DNA from: Oscillospiraceae bacterium
Lineage (GTDB): Bacteria; Bacillota; Clostridia; Oscillospirales; Ruminococcaceae
DNA: 8,504 nt
Reading direction: 5' to 3'
Assembly: GCA_029005335.1 (NCBI GenBank)
Contig: JAQXFT010000168.1
Location: 1 to 8,504 of the forward strand
A program made the position numbers and the translations under genes. This document shows, piece by piece, positions 5,759 to 8,504 of the stretch. The notes under the pieces are model-generated. The model searched no databases, was not told the DNA's origin, and saw only the letters and a list, made by a program, of their open reading frames with translations. Every line of letters begins with the position of its first letter. Position 1 is the stretch's first letter.

Positions 5759-8002
5759 ATGTCAAAATTCAGTGTGCGAAATCCGCTGACCGTGTTTATG
5801 GCAGTCATTGCGGCAATAGTGCTGGGCGTTGTTTCATATACAAGAATGACTCCGGACCTTATGCCAAGTATCGACCTGCCCTATGTATTAGTGGTTACGT
5901 CCTATCCCGGTGCTACACCTGAAAAGGTCGAAACAGTTATTTCAAAGCCGATAGAACAGAGTATGGGTACTCTTGACGGAATAAAGAATATTACCTCAGA
6001 TTCCAGTGAGAATGTCTCAACAATAATACTCGAATTTGAAGAAGAAACCAATATGGATACTGCAACAGTTGATATATTGCAGAAGCTCAATCAGATAGAG
6101 GGCTATTGGGACGATATGGTGGGAACTCCATATATAATGAAAATGAACCCGAATATGATGCCTGTTGCTGTTGCTTCGGTACAGATGGACGGTATGGACA
6201 AATCAGAGCTTTCAAGCTTTCTGGACGAAACCCTTCTTAACCGCCTTGAGGGTATAAACGGTGTTGCAAGTATTTCCACAACGGGAAATATTGATGAGGA
6301 AGTAAGCGTGCTTCTTTCACAGTCAAAAATAGATTCGCTTTATGAAAAGATTTACGCTGAAATGGATAAGAATTTTGAAGAGCCTCAGAAACAGCTTGAT
6401 GATTCAAAAAAACAGCTTGATGAAGCTATGAAGGGCTTTGAACAGGCTATTGCAGATATAGATGCCAATGCCGAAATGTCTGCCGAAATGAAAGAACAGG
6501 CTAAGGCTCAGATTACATCATCTCCCGATTATGCACAGGTTCAGGAGGGACTTAAAAATCTCGGACAGGGACAGAAAGACCTTGACAAATCAAAGGAAGA
6601 TGCTCACAAAGCTATCGATTTATCAGGACTGCTTTCAATGGATACTCTTTCCGGAATCCTTACCGCACAGGATTTTGCAATGCCTGCCGGATATGTAAAA
6701 CAGGGTGATGCAAGCTGGATTGTCAACGTCGGAGACGAAATCGCATCTATAGAGGAAATCCAGAATCTTGTACTTGCCGATTTGAAAATGGACGGCATCG
6801 ACCCCATAAGAATCAAAGATGTTGCAGATGTTGTTGTAACTGATGACAGTGCTGATATATATGCAAAAATCAATGGTGATGACGGTGTTATGCTCTCATT
6901 TTCAAAGCAGTCATCATATGCAACAGCTGATGTGGCTGAAAATATTACTGAAAAATTTGATGAACTCTCTGAAGAATATGAGGGACTTAAATTTGTAACC
7001 CTTATGAATCAGGGTGATTATATTCACCTCGTAGTCAATTCAATAACATCAAGCTTATTGTGGGGAGCTTTGTTTGCCGTAATCGTATTGTTTATATTCC
7101 TCAGGGATATAAGACCTACTTTTATAACTCTCTGCAGTATTCCGGTAAGCGTAATATTTGCAATAGTGCTGATGTATTTCTCCGGAGTAACTCTCAATAT
7201 GATGTCACTTTCAGGACTTTCAATAGCAGTCGGAATGCTTGTTGACAACTCAATAGTAGTTATCGAAAATATATACAGACTAAAAAGCAAAGGCGAATCA
7301 ACTGCTAAGGCAGCTATATCCGGTGCAGCACAGGTTGCCGGAGCTATAACAGCATCTACACTTACAACAATATGTGTATTCCTCCCGATAGTTTTTGTTG
7401 ACGGTCTTACAAGAACTCTCTTTGCAGATATGGCACTGACTCTGGGATATGCCCTCATAGCAAGCCTTATAATAGCTCTTACTTTCGTACCTGCTACAGC
7501 TTCAAAAATACTCGGAAAGAATACCGAAAAGAAATATCGGAAATCAAACGGTCTTACAGCAAAATACAAAAAAGCCGTTACATGGTGCGTATCTCATAAA
7601 ATAATCGTATTTACAGTAGCTATTGTGCTTCTGGTCGGAAGCATAGCAGCTGAAATGTCAAGGGGATTCACCTTTATGCCTGATATGGATATGCCACAGC
7701 TTTCGGCAACTCTTGAAACTGAACTCGGTACGTCTTTTGAAGATACCACAGCTCTTGCTGATGAGGCTATTAAGCGTATACAGAGCATCGGAGATGTCGA
7801 AACAGTCGGTGCAATGATTAGCTCAGGCTCGGGAATGTCCATGATGGGCGGAGGAGGTTCGGATAATTCCGTAACTTTCTATATTATGCTTGACGAAAAT
7901 AAAAAACGCTCCTCAAATGAAATCATCAAGGAAATAAACGAACTCTGTTCAGACCTTGACTGCGATTTTGAAGCAACACCAATAAAAAGAGCGATGGTAT
8001 GA
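5759..8002 (+). CDS. RND-family efflux permease (AcrB/SwrC-like), truncated at its 3' end
   Basis: Proton-driven membrane exporter of the RND superfamily, Gram-positive type. Visible parts are TM1 (about 9-29), the first outer porter region (30-428), TM2-TM6 (about 431-448, 452-474, 481-503, 524-547, 555-585), TM7 (614-633) and the start of the second outer region (634-738). TM4 carries GMLVDNSIVVIENIYR (492-507): the first proton-relay Asp is kept (Asp496) and the second is Asn497. A helical, Glu/Lys/Gln-rich insertion with repeated KQLD/KDLD units (about 192-285) looks like a coiled coil inside the porter region. The start follows AGAAGGAG by seven bases, 23 bp after the TetR gene. Family members exceed 1,000 residues, so roughly the last 400, including TM8-12, are missing. 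Similarity stops near DCDFEAT (736-740). The final codons up to the TGA at 8000-8002 belong to the foreign sequence described separately, so the stop is an artefact of the junction. Confidence 0.9.
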   Translation: MSKFSVRNPLTVFMAVIAAIVLGVVSYTRMTPDLMPSIDLPYVLVVTSYPGATPEKVETVISKPIEQSMGTLDGIKNITSDSSENVSTIILEFEEETNMDTATVDILQKLNQIEGYWDDMVGTPYIMKMNPNMMPVAVASVQMDGMDKSELSSFLDETLLNRLEGINGVASISTTGNIDEEVSVLLSQSKIDSLYEKIYAEMDKNFEEPQKQLDDSKKQLDEAMKGFEQAIADIDANAEMSAEMKEQAKAQITSSPDYAQVQEGLKNLGQGQKDLDKSKEDAHKAIDLSGLLSMDTLSGILTAQDFAMPAGYVKQGDASWIVNVGDEIASIEEIQNLVLADLKMDGIDPIRIKDVADVVVTDDSADIYAKINGDDGVMLSFSKQSSYATADVAENITEKFDELSEEYEGLKFVTLMNQGDYIHLVVNSITSSLLWGALFAVIVLFIFLRDIRPTFITLCSIPVSVIFAIVLMYFSGVTLNMMSLSGLSIAVGMLVDNSIVVIENIYRLKSKGESTAKAAISGAAQVAGAITASTLTTICVFLPIVFVDGLTRTLFADMALTLGYALIASLIIALTFVPATASKILGKNTEKKYRKSNGLTAKYKKAVTWCVSHKIIVFTVAIVLLVGSIAAEMSRGFTFMPDMDMPQLSATLETELGTSFEDTTALADEAIKRIQSIGDVETVGAMISSGSGMSMMGGGGSDNSVTFYIMLDENKKRSSNEIIKEINELCSDLDCDFEATPIKRAMV
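7970..7996. other. Junction between bacterial and eukaryote-like sequence
   Basis: RND-like protein sequence is recognisable to DCDFEA (bases 7964-7981). From about 7976 the sequence reads instead as the first visible exon of the GNAT gene (PIKRAM, 7979-7996). The join therefore lies within roughly 7970-7985. No insertion-sequence end, target duplication or tRNA marks it. GC falls sharply to the right. Confidence 0.7.
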
Positions 8003-8504
8003 ATGATATTATGAATTGTACTATGATGATATTAATGTGATTAGACTGCCTTGTTTGCTACTCCAATTACGAAGTCGTTCTTGAATTCGTTTTTAAAATA
8101 TCCACTTTACAATTATACAGGTATGAACAACTCTTCAATTTATTATATATGATGATACCCTCTAGTCAAGGTCAATAATCAAATAATTGGTTGTATATTG
8201 TGTGATTCTAAAGAACAATCGATTCTTGAAATTGAAACGATCTTTGTATTGCCTCAGTATCAACATCAGGGAATAGGTATTTCATTAATACCATCTATAT
8301 CCTCTTTTCATTCATAATCATAACAAATAATCATATTGTTTCAAATAGGATCCAAATTATTGTCCACAGTGATTCAACAAGCAGCATCAGATCCATCCTA
8401 TAACTCTATTCAACTATATGTATTTTACACAATAAAACTCACCTTTATTCATAGGTTAATGCAGATAATCAAGATGCGATTCAATTTTATAAACATCATA
8501 ATTA
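7976..8504 (+). CDS. Eukaryote-like GNAT N-acetyltransferase (NAA50-like) fragment with four small introns
   Basis: No single frame is open, but removing 7997-8044, 8121-8165, 8277-8348 and 8420-8454 leaves one continuous frame to the window end. The exons are up to 7996, 8045-8120, 8166-8276, 8349-8419 and 8455-8504. The product is a GNAT domain: FATPITKSFLNSFLKYP, then VNNQIIGCILCD, LEIETIFVLPQYQ, the acetyl-CoA loop QHQGIGSKLLSTVIQQAA, SIQLYV joined to NADNQDAIQFYKHHN. QHQGIG fits the family's Q/R-x-x-G-x-G/A motif, and NADNQDAIQFY is the usual last strand and helix. The order and the FP-like N-terminal block resemble the N-terminal acetyltransferase NAA50. Ten glutamines all use CAA/CAG and no exon has a stop, so no altered code is needed. 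The ATG at 7994 may be the start, or coding may begin earlier. The 3' end lies beyond the window. A bacterial cell could not splice this. A chimeric contig end is the likeliest explanation. Confidence 0.8.
7997..8044 (+). other. Predicted spliceosomal intron 1 (48 nt)
   Basis: Begins GTATGAATG and ends GATTAG, about 23% GC by hand count, with in-frame stops. It sits directly after ATG at 7994-7996 in phase 0. It is the least certain of the four because the upstream exon is very short. Confidence 0.6.
8121..8165 (+). other. Predicted spliceosomal intron 2 (45 nt)
   Basis: Begins GTATGAACA and ends CCTCTAG. Phase 1: removal joins ACA-G to TC-AAG and turns a frame broken by two TGA codons (8150-8155) into YNYTVKVNNQIIG, the expected strand pair before the acetyl-CoA site. 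Confidence 0.75.
8277..8348 (+). other. Predicted spliceosomal intron 3 (72 nt)
   Basis: Begins GTATTTCAT and ends CAAATAG. Phase 1: removal joins ATA-G to GA-TCC, restoring QHQGIGSKLL exactly across the acetyl-CoA binding loop. The unspliced frame stops at 8315-8317. Confidence 0.82.
8420..8454 (+). other. Predicted spliceosomal intron 4 (35 nt)
   Basis: Begins GTATTTTAC and ends TTCATAG. Phase 0: removal joins SIQLY to VNADNQDAIQFY, the GNAT strand and helix. Its length is not a multiple of three, so without removal the downstream motif is out of frame. Confidence 0.82.

Noticed and set aside
7976..8040. Insertion sequence or integrative element ending in the RND gene
   Set aside because: No terminal inverted repeats, target duplication, transposase or integrase motif is visible. 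The repeated ATGATATTA at 8003-8011 and 8026-8034 is short, AT-rich and probably chance.
8156..8504. A bacterial GNAT acetyltransferase pseudogene with frameshifts and stops
   Set aside because: This was my first reading. The breaks coincide with GTAT...TAG segments whose removal restores the frame and motif spacing exactly, and the remaining exons carry no stops. Decay would not do this four times.
7976..8504. Ciliate origin with TAA/TAG read as glutamine
   Set aside because: A TAG at 8042-8044 could be read as Gln, but it is better explained as the 3' end of intron 1. All ten exon glutamines are CAA or CAG, so an altered code is not supported.
8003..8504. CRISPR array, tRNA or other RNA gene in the ORF-poor tail
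   Set aside because: No regularly spaced repeats, no tRNA-like cloverleaf and no rRNA-like stretches were seen. The exon-intron reading explains the sequence.

Overview
Most of this window (about 1-7975) reads as an ordinary chromosome segment of a spore-forming Gram-positive bacterium of the Clostridia, most like the Ruminococcus/Oscillospiraceae group of gut or rumen bacteria. The reasons are moderate-to-low GC, strong AGGAGG ribosome binding sites, TTG starts, U-tailed terminators, a spore germination protease (gpr), a glycogen phosphorylase beside a GH13 alpha-glucanase, and a Gram-positive type RND exporter. Species cannot be named from the window alone.

Layout, left to right. (1) An alpha-glucan pair: the C-terminal third of glycogen/starch phosphorylase (glgP), a strong terminator whose U-tract directly abuts the ribosome binding site of the next gene, then a cytoplasmic GH13 alpha-glucanase and a second terminator. 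Together they would break down intracellular glycogen or imported maltodextrins. (2) A membrane-anchored XRE regulator with a C-terminal zinc ribbon, preceded by its own promoter and a perfect inverted repeat. It overlaps tail to tail with gpr on the minus strand. (3) rpsT (ribosomal protein S20), divergent from gpr, with an extended -10 promoter, a structured leader of about 100 nt and its own terminator. (4) A TetR regulator and RND transporter operon, with a near-consensus promoter and a palindromic candidate operator at the predicted transcription start.

The last ~525 bases (about 7976-8504) do not belong with the rest. The RND reading frame loses family similarity at about codon 739, GC drops to roughly 29% by hand count, and no long ORF exists in any frame. 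Removing four short segments, each beginning GTAT and ending TAG (48, 45, 72 and 35 nt), leaves one continuous reading frame that encodes a good GNAT N-acetyltransferase, most like the eukaryotic NAA50 type. The segments have the form of small spliceosomal introns. I read this end as a fragment of a eukaryotic gene, probably from a gut or rumen microbial eukaryote, joined to the bacterial contig. An assembly chimera is the likeliest cause, and genuine transfer is the less likely alternative. No new defence or mobile system was found in the window.
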